NCBI RefSeq assembly: GCF_014647495.1
Contig: NZ_BMPH01000004.1
Coordinates: forward strand, 217,090-281,089
Direction of reading: 5' to 3'
Length of the DNA: 64,000 nt
DNA from: Glutamicibacter protophormiae
Lineage (GTDB): Bacteria > Actinomycetota > Actinomycetes > Actinomycetales > Micrococcaceae
Within the stretch, counting starts at the first letter, position 1. Every line of letters starts with the position of its first letter. The translations under genes and the position numbers were made by a program. The notes under the pieces are model-generated. The model was not told where the DNA came from, did no database searches, and was given only the letters and a program-made list of their open reading frames with translations. Shown piece by piece: positions 19,597 through 28,731 of this stretch.

Positions 19597-21300
19597 CTAC
19601 CCGCAGTAGGCGCCGGTCGAGGCCGACTTCACCAGCTTGGCGTACTTGGCCAGCACCCCGGAGGTGAACTTGGCCGGCAGCGGCTCCCAGCCCTCCTTGC
19701 GGGCTTCGAGTTCCGCCTCGTCCACCAGCAGGTCGAAGCTGCGCGCCTTCATGTCCACCCGGATGCGGTCCCCGTCCTTGACGAACGCGATCGGACCGCC
19801 GTCCACCGCCTCGGGCGCCACGTGACCGATGCACAGGCCGGTGGTGCCGCCGGAGAACCGTCCGTCGGTCAGCAGCAGCACGTCCTTGCCCAGGCCCGCG
19901 CCCTTGATGGCGCCGGTGATGGCAAGCATCTCGCGCATGCCCGGCCCGCCCTTGGGGCCTTCGTAGCGGATGACCACCACGTCCCCGGCCTGCAGCTCTC
20001 CGCGGTCCAGCGCATCCAGCGCACCCTGCTCGCGCTCGAAGACGCGGGCGGTGCCCTCGAAGACCTCGGCGTCGAAGCCTGCCGACTTCACCACGGCGCC
20101 CTCGGGAGCCAGCGTGCCGTGCAGGATCGCGATGCCGCCGGTGGTGTGGATCGGGTCCTGCATGGCGCGCAGGATCTTCCCGTCCGGATCCGGCGGGGCG
20201 ATGTCCGCCAGGTTTTCCGCCACGGTCTTGCCGGTGACGGTCAGGCAGTCCCCGTGCAGCAGCCCGGCATCCAGCAGCGCCTTCATGACCACCGGGACGC
20301 CGCCGATGCGGTCCAGGTCGTTCATGACGTAGCGGCCGAAGGGCTTCAGGTCGGCCAGGTGCGGCACCTTGTCGCCGATGCGGTTGAAGTCCGCGAGCTC
20401 CAGGTCGACGTCGGCCTCGCGGGCGATCGCCAGCAGGTGCAGCACCGCATTGGTCGAACCGCCGAAGGCCATGAGCACCGCGATGGCGTTCTCGAAGGCC
20501 TTCTTGGTCATGATGTCGCGGGCGCGGATGCCCTGGCGCAGCATCTGCACCACGGCTTCCCCGGAACGGTGGGCGAACATGTCGCGGCGGCGGTCCGCCG
20601 AGGGCGGTGCGGCGGAGCCTGGAAGGCTCATGCCCAGCGCCTCGCCGATGGAGGCCATGGTGTTCGCGGTGTACATGCCGCCGCAGGCGCCTTCGCCCGG
20701 GCAGATGGCCTTCTCGATGCGCTCCAGGTCGCCTTCGCTCATCTTGCCGGCGGCGCAGGCGCCCACGGCTTCGAAGGCGTCGATCAGCGTGACGTCCTTT
20801 TCGGTGCCGTCCTCCAGCTTCACCCAGCCGGGCATGATGGAGCCGGCGTAGAGGAAGACCGCGGAGAGGTTCAGCCGGGCGGCGGCCATTAGCATGCCGG
20901 GCAGCGACTTGTCGCAGCCGGCCAGCAGGACCGAGCCGTCAAGGCGTTCGGCCATCATCACGGTTTCCACCGAGTCGGCGATGACCTCTCGGGAGACCAG
21001 CGAGAAATGCATGCCCTCGTGGCCCATGGAGATGCCGTCGGAAACGGAGATGGTGCCGAACTGCATCGGGAACCCGCCGCTGGCGTGGACGCCTTCCTTG
21101 GCGCCCTGCGCCAGGCGGTTCAGCGAAAGGTTGCACGGGGTGATTTCGTTCCACGAACTGGCGATACCGATCTGTGGTTTGGCGAAGTCCTCATCCCCCA
21201 TGCCGACCGCGCGCAGCATGCCGCGCGACGGAGCAGCGTGGATGCCATCGGTCACTGCACGCGACCGTGGCTTGATGTCCGGGCTGGAGTCATGGCTCAT
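19597..21300 (-). CDS. ilvD: Dihydroxy-acid dehydratase
   Basis: IlvD is the Fe-S enzyme that dehydrates dihydroxy acids to the keto acids of valine and isoleucine. The 567-aa protein keeps the cluster cysteines in CDKSLPGML (near residue 129) and [14 protein letters not shown] (near 199). It lies upstream of the ilvB promoter on the same strand, so read-through is possible, but ilvB has its own control region. The ATG at 21300 has no Shine-Dalgarno; TAGAAT ends 8 nt upstream, so the mRNA is probably leaderless. Confidence 0.95.
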   Translation of the reverse strand: MSHDSSPDIKPRSRAVTDGIHAAPSRGMLRAVGMGDEDFAKPQIGIASSWNEITPCNLSLNRLAQGAKEGVHASGGFPMQFGTISVSDGISMGHEGMHFSLVSREVIADSVETVMMAERLDGSVLLAGCDKSLPGMLMAAARLNLSAVFLYAGSIMPGWVKLEDGTEKDVTLIDAFEAVGACAAGKMSEGDLERIEKAICPGEGACGGMYTANTMASIGEALGMSLPGSAAPPSADRRRDMFAHRSGEAVVQMLRQGIRARDIMTKKAFENAIAVLMAFGGSTNAVLHLLAIAREADVDLELADFNRIGDKVPHLADLKPFGRYVMNDLDRIGGVPVVMKALLDAGLLHGDCLTVTGKTVAENLADIAPPDPDGKILRAMQDPIHTTGGIAILHGTLAPEGAVVKSAGFDAEVFEGTARVFEREQGALDALDRGELQAGDVVVIRYEGPKGGPGMREMLAITGAIKGAGLGKDVLLLTDGRFSGGTTGLCIGHVAPEAVDGGPIAFVKDGDRIRVDMKARSFDLLVDEAELEARKEGWEPLPAKFTSGVLAKYAKLVKSASTGAYCG

Positions 21301-21308
21301 AAAACATC

Positions 21309-21314
21309 ATTCTA
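21309..21314 (-). promoter_or_regulatory. Candidate -10 box of ilvD (leaderless)
   Basis: TAGAAT, one mismatch from consensus, ends 8 nt before the ilvD ATG with no ribosome site between. A TTGCCC 19 nt further up is a possible -35. Confidence 0.4.
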
Positions 21315-21644
21315 GGAGTCAATATGACCAATTGGGCAACCCATGACGCGAGCATGACACAAATAGGTTGCTGAAAGCACTGATCAGATTGCCCAAATCC
21401 GCTTGTTCCCGAAACGATCGGGGTAGGCGGCCGGCCACGCGACGCTGCGCCACGCCTGCCTTGACTTACTTGGGCCCAAGAATCCGGGTTCACGCCGATG
21501 GGAAGACCCGCCAGCATTCCCAGTGTCATTAGGCGTGGGGCAGGCGCCGTCAACCGCTGTTCCGGCACCGTCCACCTGAGAATTTCATGGGGTCGGCCGG
21601 CAATCTGGCCCGGCTTGCAGGTATTCCTTAGTAGAGTGAGAGAC
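21315..21644. other. Intergenic region between divergent ilvD and a small + strand gene
   Basis: This region of about 330 nt holds the outward promoters of both neighbours. No coding frame or clear operator was recognised. TAGAGT at 21632-21637 is a candidate leaderless -10 for the + strand gene. Confidence 0.4.
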
Positions 21645-22106
21645 ATGGACACCAGCCCAGCCGATAACCCGACCGAGCAAGTCAAGGCGCGCCTGCACCG
21701 CGTTTTCGATTCGCAGATCCCGAATTTCGCCAGCTACAACCTGGTGGCAGGAACCGGTATCGCCGGCTCCGGGGGGCTTAAGGTCATCGGCTATCGGCAG
21801 CAGCCGGCCGAACTGGTCCTGGCTCCGGTCAACTCCAGCAATCTCACAGCTTCCGAAGACGCCATCACCATCAACAACACCAACGTCAACCAGCTCGCCC
21901 TGCTCAACGACGGCGAATACGAGGTGGCCACGTCCACCGGACGCGTCTTCCGCTTCTCCATCCCGTCGCACCCGAGCATCGACCTGCAGCTCGACGATGC
22001 GGTGTCCGTGGCGGCAGTCATCGACCAGGAGGTCGACGCCAAGGACTTCGCGGATTTCATGGACCACTTCATGAACACCATCGAAGGAACCGAGAACTTC
22101 GTGTAA
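21645..22106 (+). CDS. Conserved hypothetical protein
   Basis: The 153-aa product starts at the ATG 21645, 7 nt after TAGAGT and without a Shine-Dalgarno, suggesting a leaderless mRNA. It is soluble, acidic and has no signal peptide or known motif. The sequence shows alternating strands (VIGYRQQPAELVLAPV, FRFSIPSHPSIDLQL) and an acidic helical C-terminus (DFADFMDHFMNTIEG), consistent with a small alpha/beta fold. I do not recognise the family. Codon use matches the chromosome, so it is a resident gene. It converges on the carotenoid operon. Confidence 0.7.
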   Translation: MDTSPADNPTEQVKARLHRVFDSQIPNFASYNLVAGTGIAGSGGLKVIGYRQQPAELVLAPVNSSNLTASEDAITINNTNVNQLALLNDGEYEVATSTGRVFRFSIPSHPSIDLQLDDAVSVAAVIDQEVDAKDFADFMDHFMNTIEGTENFV

Positions 22107-22177
22107 ACCGCGCACGGAAGCTCACAGACCTCGCGGCGGTTGACTAAACCGGCAATCCACGTGCGACTGCCCGAAAA

Positions 22178-22223
22178 CACCAGACCCCGGAAGCCACCCA
22201 TTGTTGGCATCCGGGGTCTGGTG
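22178..22223. terminator. Terminator of the carotenoid operon, likely bidirectional
   Basis: A perfect 14-bp stem (22178-22191 with 22210-22223) with an inner GCCA/TGGC pairing lies 28 nt past the idi stop. On the - strand it is followed by TTTT. It also closes the + strand gene ending at 22106. Confidence 0.8.
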
Positions 22224-22250
22224 CTGTCGGTGCGATGTCAGGAAAGGGCC

Positions 22251-22772
22251 TCAGCCGCGAAGGCCGTAGAACTCCATGTCCGGCGCCTGCGTGACCAGCC
22301 AGGGGCTGAATGCCCAAGGGGTGGCGGTGATCGACCGGCCCAGCTGCAGCGGATCAACCCATTGGAAGTCCATGACTTCGTCGGCCGCCGGCGCCAGGTC
22401 CCCGTCGATCACGGCAGTGAACACCGGGCAGATCTCATTTTCCACGATGCCCGAGGCATCGGTCGCCCGGTAGCGGTACTCGGGCAGCACCACAACGAGC
22501 TGGGTGATCTTCATGCCCAGCTCGCGCTGCGCGTGGCGGCTGATGGCATCCTCGAAGGACTCTCCCGGCTGCGGGTGCCCGCAGAAGGAATTGGTCCAGA
22601 CTCCGGGCCAGGTCTTCTTGTCCAGCGATCTGCGGGTGACCAGCACCTGCCCATCGGCGTTAACCACATGGCAGGAGAACGCCTGGTGCAGGGCGGTGTC
22701 GGTGGTGTGTACTAGTTCCTTGGGACAGGTGCCGATCGGTTCGCCGGTCTCTGAAAGCAGGATTACGTCCAT
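22251..22772 (-). CDS. idi: Isopentenyl-diphosphate delta-isomerase (type 1)
   Basis: Idi interconverts IPP and DMAPP, feeding the C5 units used by crtE and by the lycopene elongase upstream. The 173-aa Nudix-fold protein has the metal-binding TNSFCGHPQPGE with the catalytic Cys near residue 63, the Nudix-type helix region with RRELG-like HAQRELGM, and the acidic ENEICPVF. ATG 22772 gives the usual family N-terminus MDVILLSETGEPIG. A TTG at 22859 with GGAG upstream overlaps the crtEb stop and would add 29 aa; it cannot be excluded. It is the last gene of the crt operon. Confidence 0.9.
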   Translation of the reverse strand: MDVILLSETGEPIGTCPKELVHTTDTALHQAFSCHVVNADGQVLVTRRSLDKKTWPGVWTNSFCGHPQPGESFEDAISRHAQRELGMKITQLVVVLPEYRYRATDASGIVENEICPVFTAVIDGDLAPAADEVMDFQWVDPLQLGRSITATPWAFSPWLVTQAPDMEFYGLRG

Positions 22773-22851
22773 GCTCCCCACCGTACCCGAGCTGGCGCCG
22801 AGACGAAGCCCGGGCTCGCCAGCTGGCCGGGCCGCGGCCGTGCCGCGTACC

Positions 22852-23712
22852 TCACGCAAGGCTCAGCTCCGCGATGATCAGCATGGTCAGCAGGAATCCG
22901 CAGACGTAGTTGATCCACAGGAACCTCTTCCAGGCCTTGTTGACGCCGCCGGAGGTTTGGTCCGTGACACCCAGGTGGGGCAGGACATTGAGCACGTAGG
23001 GCAGGGCCAGCACACCGGCCAGCGACGGCAGCCCGTCCAGCGATGCGAACAACAGGATGCCAGCCGTCAGGTACGCCCCGAGCACCAGGTAGAGCGTGGT
23101 CCTCGCCGAGCTGACCGTGGCAATGGAACCCAGTCCCGCTTCCCGGTCCGGGATGATGTCCTGGATCGCGCCGAGCGCGTGGCTGGCGATCCCCCACAGC
23201 AGGAATGCTGCGAAAACCAGCCACTGGGTGGCGCCCAGGGCGGCGCCGGCCAGCACCCAGCCGTACACCGCCGGCGACACGAAGTGCACGGCACTGGTCA
23301 CCGAGTCCAAACCCGGACGTTCCTTGAACCGCAGCTTCGGCGCGCTGTAGGCGAGCACCGCGGCCAGCGAGACCAGCAGCACCAGATTCGAGGCGGCCGA
23401 CCCGGCGAGCGCCAGCACCAGCGCGAAGGGGACGGTGGCCAGCAGGCACCAGCGCAGGACCGCCGTGTGCGATTCCCTGGCCAGCAGGGCTCCCTCCACG
23501 CCGCCCTTGCGCGGATTGCGCAGGTCCGATTCGTAGTCGAACACGTCGTTGACCCCGTACATCAGCAGGTTGTAGGGAATCAGGAAAAACAGCGTGCCGA
23601 TCACGAATTTCCAGTCGATGCCGGCGCCGGCCAGCAGGTAGGCGGCGGCGAAGGGGTAGGCGGTGTTCACCCAGGAGATCGGCCGGGAGGTGAGCAGCAG
23701 TTCCTTGATCAT
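22852..23712 (-). CDS. crtEb: Lycopene elongase (C50 carotenoid prenyltransferase, UbiA family)
   Basis: The 286-aa integral membrane protein belongs to the UbiA family. It has the prenyl-diphosphate Asp motif NDVFDYESD near residue 54 and a second one, DIIPDREAG, near 185, within about eight hydrophobic segments. In C50 pathways this enzyme adds DMAPP to both ends of lycopene to give flavuxanthin. ATG 23712 overlaps the crtYf stop as ATGA and has GGAG 7 nt upstream. Position next to crtYf and idi supports the role. Confidence 0.88.
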   Translation of the reverse strand: MIKELLLTSRPISWVNTAYPFAAAYLLAGAGIDWKFVIGTLFFLIPYNLLMYGVNDVFDYESDLRNPRKGGVEGALLARESHTAVLRWCLLATVPFALVLALAGSAASNLVLLVSLAAVLAYSAPKLRFKERPGLDSVTSAVHFVSPAVYGWVLAGAALGATQWLVFAAFLLWGIASHALGAIQDIIPDREAGLGSIATVSSARTTLYLVLGAYLTAGILLFASLDGLPSLAGVLALPYVLNVLPHLGVTDQTSGGVNKAWKRFLWINYVCGFLLTMLIIAELSLA

Positions 23713-24056
23713 GGTGCGCTCCTCGCGATGGTTTCCGGCGTCGTGTCCTGTGCCTGCGGGTCGGCGCCGAGGAGCCACCAGAGCCCGGAGACGAACAGGA
23801 CCGCGCACACCGGGTAGAAGAAGTCCTCGATCGGTGCCAGCCCGATGCGCACGCCGGTCAGCGTGTGCTGGCCGTAGTCGAACAGCCCGACATAGATCAT
23901 GAGATTATCGAAGACGGCGGTCAGCACCAGCATGACTCCCACGGCCGCCGCCAGCTGGCCCGCGACTCGGCGCAACGGGATCCGGCGCAGCAGCAGGGCG
24001 GCGGCCAGCATCAGCACCGCGGCGGCGGTGAACCAGAGGCTGAGTTCAAGAAACAT
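23709..24056 (-). CDS. crtYf: C50 carotenoid epsilon-cyclase subunit CrtYf
   Basis: This small membrane protein (115 aa, three hydrophobic segments) is one half of the heterodimeric cyclase that closes the rings of decaprenoxanthin-type carotenoids. The key PIEDFFYPV motif is near residue 74. GGAG precedes its ATG. It overlaps crtYe by 11 nt and crtEb by 4 nt, so the three are translated as a unit. The assignment as Yf rather than Ye rests on gene order and the PIED motif. Confidence 0.85.
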   Translation of the reverse strand: MFLELSLWFTAAAVLMLAAALLLRRIPLRRVAGQLAAAVGVMLVLTAVFDNLMIYVGLFDYGQHTLTGVRIGLAPIEDFFYPVCAVLFVSGLWWLLGADPQAQDTTPETIARSAP

Positions 24057-24393
24057 GTCCGGCTCCGTTCCGCTGGCGGGTGCGGCGCAGCCAGGCGGCG
24101 GCGACCGGCCAGCCGGTGAGCACGATCATCGAGGAGTAGCAAAGGAACAACAGGAAAAAGACCTCTTCCAGCGGGAACTGGTCCCCCACCATCAGCCCGG
24201 TCATCAGCTCGGAGGGCAGGTGCAGGAAGATGCCGCGCTGGATGGCCAGCACATCCCAGAGGACGAAGAAGCCGGTGCCCGCCGCCAGGCAGGCCACCGC
24301 GCGCACCGGGTGGCGGAAGATGAACAGTTTGCCCCGGGCATCACACAGCAGCATGCAGCCCAGCAGCGCAACCAAAACGAGCAGGTAGATCAT
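24046..24393 (-). CDS. crtYe: C50 carotenoid epsilon-cyclase subunit CrtYe
   Basis: This 115-aa protein has three hydrophobic segments and the lycopene cyclase motif PLEEVFFLL near residue 75. With CrtYf it forms the cyclase acting on the elongated C50 chain. ATG 24393 overlaps the crtI stop as ATGA; GGAC precedes it. The upstream in-frame extension lies inside crtI and is not used. Confidence 0.85.
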   Translation of the reverse strand: MIYLLVLVALLGCMLLCDARGKLFIFRHPVRAVACLAAGTGFFVLWDVLAIQRGIFLHLPSELMTGLMVGDQFPLEEVFFLLFLCYSSMIVLTGWPVAAAWLRRTRQRNGAGHVS

Positions 24394-26042
24394 CGGGCCG
24401 TCCTTTGCCGGTGCTGGAACTGCGCCGGGTCCAGGGCTCCGGGGGCGGTAATGCCCTCGATGGCCTTGGCCGCCAGCTCCCCGCTGATCAGGCACATCGG
24501 CACCCCGACGCCGGGGCGGACGGTGCTGCCCGCATAGTAGAGGCCGTCGACGGTGGTGCTGCGGTTGCCCGGGCGGAACATGGCGCTTTGGCCCAGGGTG
24601 TGCGCCAGGCCCAGGGCGCCGCCGCGGAACGCCCCGTACTGCTCGGCGAAATCAGCGGGGCCGATGCTCTGCCGCACGATGATCCGCTCGCGCAGGTCCG
24701 GGATCTTCGCCCAGCGCGAGAGCTGGTCGATGGCGGCGTCGGCGATCTTTTCCACGGCCGGGTCTCCCTGCCCGTCGGGCCCGCCGGCTCCCCAGGCCGC
24801 GGCGGCCGGGGCGGGGACCAGGATGAACACGTTTTCGCACCCCTCCGGGGCGACGTCGGGATCGGTGGCGCTGGGTTTGCACACGTAGATGCTGGTCTGA
24901 TCGCGCAGCGGCCGGCCCCGGCGGATGCGGGCGAAATTGTCGTCCCAGTCCTGAGTGAACAGCAGGTTGTGGTGCTCCAGCTGCGGCAGGGTCCCGGTGA
25001 TGCCCAGGCAGACAAGCACGGCGCTGGGGCCCGGGTCCAGGGATTCGAACTTCTTCGCAGTGTGGGTGTGCAGGTGCACCGGCAGCAGCGCGCCGTCCAG
25101 GTGGCGCGCGTCGGCGGCGCCGATCACCGCGTCGGCGGGGGTTTGCCGCGCCCGGCCCTGGGCATCGACCCAGCGCACGGCGCGCACCGCCGGCTTGCTT
25201 GCGCGGCCGGTGCCGCCCGGTTCCTGCCGGTGGCCGGTGTCGATGCCGGTGGCCGTGGCGCCCAGCTGGATGCTGGCCCCGTGGCTGCGGGCCAGATCCG
25301 CCATGGCGTCGGCCACGGCGGCGAATCCGCCCAAGGGGTATTGCACCCCCTGGGTGAGGTCGAGGTGGCTCATCAGCTGGTAGAGGGCCGGGGTGCGCCG
25401 CGGGCTGGAGCCCAGGAACACCGCAGGGTAGCCCAGGATCTGGCGGGCCGGCGTGGCGGCGAAGCGCCGCGCGATGTGCCGGTGCAGGTTCCCGGCCAGC
25501 AGCGGCAGCAGCCGCGGCAGGTGCTTGAGGATCTCCGGGCGCAACAGGGATTTGGGGTCGCGGAAGTCGTCGTAGAGGAAGTGCTCCAGCGCCAGGGTGT
25601 AGCCGGTGGCGGCGTGCTCCAGGTAGGAATCCAGCCGGTCGCCGCTGCCCTGCTCCAGTTTCTCGAACAGCTCGCGCACCTCCGCACCGGTGCCCACGTC
25701 CACCGGTTCGGCGGCGTGTTCGAAGAAGGTGCGGTAGCCCACCGGCAGCCGGCGCAGCCGCAGCTGCTCGGCCACGCTGGTCCCCATCAGCGCGAACCAG
25801 TGCTCGAATACCTCGGGCATCAGGTACCAGGACGGTCCGGTGTCGAAGCGGAAGCCCTCGCGTTCCAGCCGCCCGGAGCGCCCGCCCACGTGGTCGTGGC
25901 GGTCGATTACGGTGACCCGGTGGCCGCGCGCAGCGAGCAGGCCGGCGCTGGCCAGGCCGGAGAACCCGGCGCCGATCACCACGATGTCCTGGCGTTCGGG
26001 GAGGTCTTGGCGTTCAGTCATGTGCTGGCGTTCAGGCTGCAT
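24390..26042 (-). CDS. crtI: Phytoene desaturase
   Basis: CrtI is the FAD-dependent membrane-associated desaturase that turns phytoene into lycopene. The 550-aa protein has the dinucleotide-binding segment VVIGAGFSGLASAGLLAARGH near residue 21, DHVGGRSGR, FDTGPSWYLMPEVF, and the bacterial C-terminal signature GLYYAGSTVRPGVGVPM near residue 508. ATG 26042 has GGGGGA upstream and overlaps the crtB stop by 11 nt. A second ATG (26021) is a possible start. The length is slightly above the family norm because of a polar insert near 273. Confidence 0.93.
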   Translation of the reverse strand: MQPERQHMTERQDLPERQDIVVIGAGFSGLASAGLLAARGHRVTVIDRHDHVGGRSGRLEREGFRFDTGPSWYLMPEVFEHWFALMGTSVAEQLRLRRLPVGYRTFFEHAAEPVDVGTGAEVRELFEKLEQGSGDRLDSYLEHAATGYTLALEHFLYDDFRDPKSLLRPEILKHLPRLLPLLAGNLHRHIARRFAATPARQILGYPAVFLGSSPRRTPALYQLMSHLDLTQGVQYPLGGFAAVADAMADLARSHGASIQLGATATGIDTGHRQEPGGTGRASKPAVRAVRWVDAQGRARQTPADAVIGAADARHLDGALLPVHLHTHTAKKFESLDPGPSAVLVCLGITGTLPQLEHHNLLFTQDWDDNFARIRRGRPLRDQTSIYVCKPSATDPDVAPEGCENVFILVPAPAAAAWGAGGPDGQGDPAVEKIADAAIDQLSRWAKIPDLRERIIVRQSIGPADFAEQYGAFRGGALGLAHTLGQSAMFRPGNRSTTVDGLYYAGSTVRPGVGVPMCLISGELAAKAIEGITAPGALDPAQFQHRQRTAR

Positions 26043-27009
26043 GTGGTCCCCCGTTCAGCGGCAGGCGCGCCGCGTCAGGTCCGTGCACGGCCTGTCCGGG
26101 ATCGGGATCGGGGCCGGGTCCGCGGCGGCGGTGGCTCGTGGCCAGCACGCGGGCGGCGATCAGCGCCTTGCGCGGCGCGGAGACGGAGATGCGCCGGGTG
26201 AGCAGCTGATCGGCCGGGGCCTTGTCCAGCTGGCGGTTCAGCCGGGCGAACAGGTCGTGGGCCATGCGCACGGCGCGGGCCGCGGCCGGGGCCAGGTAGG
26301 GCATTCCGGCGCGGGCGTGGGCCAGGTCCGCCTCGATGTCCTGCACGAGGTTCCGCTTGTGTTCCTCGGTGAAGTGCTCCAGATCCGTGCCGGGGAAGTA
26401 CACCCGGTCCAGCTGCCCGCTGTCGGTGGCCACATCGCGCAGGAAGTTCACCTTCTGGAAGGCTGCGCCCAGGCTGCGCGCGGCGCGTTCCACCAGCTGC
26501 GCCTGCGCAGGCGTTTGAGCCGGGGCTCCGGGCATGGTGCGGAAGACCTGCAGGCACATCAGCCCCACCACCTCGGCGGAGCCGTAGATGTACTCGCGCA
26601 GGCTCTGCTCGTTGTGCCGGTGCACGCTCAAGTCAGCGCGCATGGAAGCGAAGAACGGGTCGGTCAGCTCGGTGGTGATGCGGGTTTCGCGAGCGGTGAG
26701 CGCGAAGGCGTGCACCACCAGGTTGGTGCTGTAGCCGCGCTGCAGCGCCAGGGCGGTCTGCTGCTGCAGTTCATCCAGGCAGTCGCCGACCGCCTGCGGG
26801 TTCAGGCCGGCCTGGCTGGCCACCCCGTCCACGACCTCGTCGGCCAGCCGGACCAGGGCGTAGATGTTGGCGATGTGCGCGGCGCTGGCGGCATCCAGCA
26901 TCCGGCAGGCCAGCGAGAAGGAGGTGGAATACTCCCCCAGCACCAGCCGGGCGCTGCGCGCCGCGGTGCGGGAGTAGGTCTGCAGGGCGGTGGGATGGGC
27001 GGGGGCCAT
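26032..27009 (-). CDS. crtB: Phytoene synthase
   Basis: CrtB condenses two GGPP to phytoene. The 325-aa protein has the squalene/phytoene synthase pattern YSTSFSLACRMLD, with the first Asp-rich segment VRLADEVVD near residue 53 and the second LRDVATDSGQLDRVYFP near 190. ATG 27009 has AAAGGAG 9 nt upstream; a GTG six bases earlier overlaps the crtE stop as GTGA and is an alternative. It is the second enzyme gene of the operon. Confidence 0.92.
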   Translation of the reverse strand: MAPAHPTALQTYSRTAARSARLVLGEYSTSFSLACRMLDAASAAHIANIYALVRLADEVVDGVASQAGLNPQAVGDCLDELQQQTALALQRGYSTNLVVHAFALTARETRITTELTDPFFASMRADLSVHRHNEQSLREYIYGSAEVVGLMCLQVFRTMPGAPAQTPAQAQLVERAARSLGAAFQKVNFLRDVATDSGQLDRVYFPGTDLEHFTEEHKRNLVQDIEADLAHARAGMPYLAPAAARAVRMAHDLFARLNRQLDKAPADQLLTRRISVSAPRKALIAARVLATSHRRRGPGPDPDPGQAVHGPDAARLPLNGGPHAA

Positions 27010-27011
27010 GC

Positions 27012-28106
27012 TCACCAGCTCCTTTCAAGGATCAGCCGGGTGCAGTGGTGCAGCCGGGACTGGGCGTCTTCGGGCAGGCGGAGGAAGGCCGCCGAACGGG
27101 TGGCGGAGGTGCACAGCTGGCGGGCCAGCTCGCGGGCGAAGGTCTCGGCGTCCTGCTGGGCCATCGCCTGGCGCACCTGGTGCGCGGAAACCCTGCCGGC
27201 GCGGAATTCCTGCAGCAGGGCGGCGAACTGGGGGTCCTCGGCGGCCAGCGAAAGCAGGATGGTGCTCTTGAATTCGCGCAGGTCCGAGTCGGCCGGCTTG
27301 CCGGTGTCCTGCGGGTTGCCGAAGGTTCCCAGCACGTCGTCGATCACCTGGTAGGCCACACCCAGCTTGGAGCCGATGGTTCCGAGCAGCTGCGCCTGCA
27401 GCGCATCGGCGCCGGCCAGCAGGGCTCCGGCCTGCAGCGGCAGCTGGAAGGAGTAGGCGGCGGTCTTCAATTCCTCCATGTGCAGCACGTCCGCCGTGGT
27501 CGCCGGGTGCGGATTGAGCGAGAAGAGCAGGTCTTCCAGCTCGCCGGCACCGGCCTGCTCGATGGCCTGGAAGAAGCAGGCCTCGACCTGTTCCTCGTTG
27601 TCCAGCCCGGCCGCGGCCCGGCCGGCCACCTTGATGGCTTCGGACAGCAGCAGGTCCCCGGCGATCAGCGCGGCGCTGTTGCCCGCGTGCTCCGCGTCGG
27701 CGCGGCTGCGCCCGAAGCCCGCCGCCTCGTCGCGGTAGAGGGCGGAGATGGTGGGGGCCCCGCGGCGCAGGAAGTCGCGGTCGATGATGTCATCGTGGAT
27801 GATCAGCGCATTGTGCAGCAGCTCGAAGGCGCAGGCCAGATCCAGCGCCTGGCGGCGGTGGCGCCCGCCGAAGGCCTCGTAGCCGAGCATCACCAGCCCG
27901 GGCCGGGCCAGCTTCCCGGTGGCCAGCCGCTCGCCCAGCTGGGCCCAGAGCTTCGCGCCATGCCGTGAGTAGTTGGCGGTGCGCTGGCGGGCGGAGTCGG
28001 TCAGGCGCTCCAGGTGCCGGGAGATCTCCTGCAGCGTCGCGTCATCGGCGAAGGCGACGCTGCGCTGCACCGGTTCGGTGTCGGTGCGGTTTGCATGTGT
28101 GGTCAT
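27012..28106 (-). CDS. crtE: Geranylgeranyl diphosphate synthase (polyprenyl synthetase)
   Basis: CrtE makes the C20 precursor GGPP. The 364-aa protein has the first Asp-rich motif in IIHDDIIDRD near residue 99 and the second in YQVIDDVLG near residue 255. AGGGAC lies before the ATG at 28106. It directly follows the MarR gene (7-nt gap) and heads the crtE-B-I-Ye-Yf-Eb-idi enzyme series. The chain-length specificity is inferred from context. Confidence 0.92.
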   Translation of the reverse strand: MTTHANRTDTEPVQRSVAFADDATLQEISRHLERLTDSARQRTANYSRHGAKLWAQLGERLATGKLARPGLVMLGYEAFGGRHRRQALDLACAFELLHNALIIHDDIIDRDFLRRGAPTISALYRDEAAGFGRSRADAEHAGNSAALIAGDLLLSEAIKVAGRAAAGLDNEEQVEACFFQAIEQAGAGELEDLLFSLNPHPATTADVLHMEELKTAAYSFQLPLQAGALLAGADALQAQLLGTIGSKLGVAYQVIDDVLGTFGNPQDTGKPADSDLREFKSTILLSLAAEDPQFAALLQEFRAGRVSAHQVRQAMAQQDAETFARELARQLCTSATRSAAFLRLPEDAQSRLHHCTRLILERSW

Positions 28107-28113
28107 GGTGTCC

Positions 28114-28620
28114 CTACTTCACTGGTTTATCGGTCTGCTCCGGGGCCGGCCCGGACGCGTCCGCGGAGGGTGCTGCGAGTTCCTCGCTGGCCTGGCGCAG
28201 CAGCTCGGCAGCCTTGGCGCGGCCGGGGCCGTCGAGCTGTTCACAGAGTTCATGCAGGTAGCGCATCAGTGCCAGTCCCGGACCGGTACAGTGCGGATAG
28301 TTGGCCCCGGGCCCCACCACGGTGCGGCGGCGGTCCCCGTCGTGGGCATGGCGGGAAACAAACCCGCGTGACTCGAGCCGGTCCAGGACGGTGGTGGATC
28401 CGGCCGAGGACAGGCCGAGGTAATGGCTCAGGATCCCGGGACTGACCGGATCCATCGTCCGCAGCAGGTTCAGGGCGCGCAGGTCCGAGTCGTTGAGCTC
28501 GAGTTGGGCGCGGTAGCGGTTCTGGGCCAGGTCGTAGGACAGGCACAGGTGTTGGACAAGGCGGAAGATGTCTCCGGTCGAGACCGGCCCGCCGGGCGGA
28601 ACATGGGAATTCTCTGGCAT
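28114..28620 (-). CDS. MarR-family regulator of the carotenoid operon (CrtR-like)
   Basis: The 168-aa protein is a winged-helix MarR regulator: SDLRALNLLRTM, LGLSSAGSTTVLDRLESRGFVSR (recognition helix and wing) and DGDRRRTVV near residue 96. It is the first gene of the crt operon, 7 nt before crtE, so it likely controls its own operon. In Corynebacterium a MarR protein (CrtR) represses crtE and responds to GGPP; equivalence here is inference. A 10-bp palindrome in the divergent promoter region is a candidate operator. The start ATG has no good Shine-Dalgarno. Confidence 0.8.
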   Translation of the reverse strand: MPENSHVPPGGPVSTGDIFRLVQHLCLSYDLAQNRYRAQLELNDSDLRALNLLRTMDPVSPGILSHYLGLSSAGSTTVLDRLESRGFVSRHAHDGDRRRTVVGPGANYPHCTGPGLALMRYLHELCEQLDGPGRAKAAELLRQASEELAAPSADASGPAPEQTDKPVK

Positions 28621-28647
28621 AGTATCTCGTTTGGTTGATATTTAGCC

Positions 28648-28657
28648 TATCTAGATA
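28648..28657. promoter_or_regulatory. Palindromic operator candidate in the crt/tspO divergent promoter
   Basis: TATCTAGATA is a perfect 10-bp palindrome lying in the 111-nt gap between the MarR gene and the TspO-like gene, 28 nt from the MarR ATG. MarR proteins bind such short palindromes. Direct evidence of binding is absent. Confidence 0.4.
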
Positions 28658-28731
28658 CATCATGGCTTAAGTACTCGGATTTGTCGACTCTTCCCGGAAA
28701 GTTTTTCAGCAAACACCCAAGGAGACCGATC

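Noticed and set aside
19310..19597. T-box or other riboswitch before ilvB
   Set aside because: No T-box core sequence or specifier stem was seen; the leader peptide and attenuator explain the structure.
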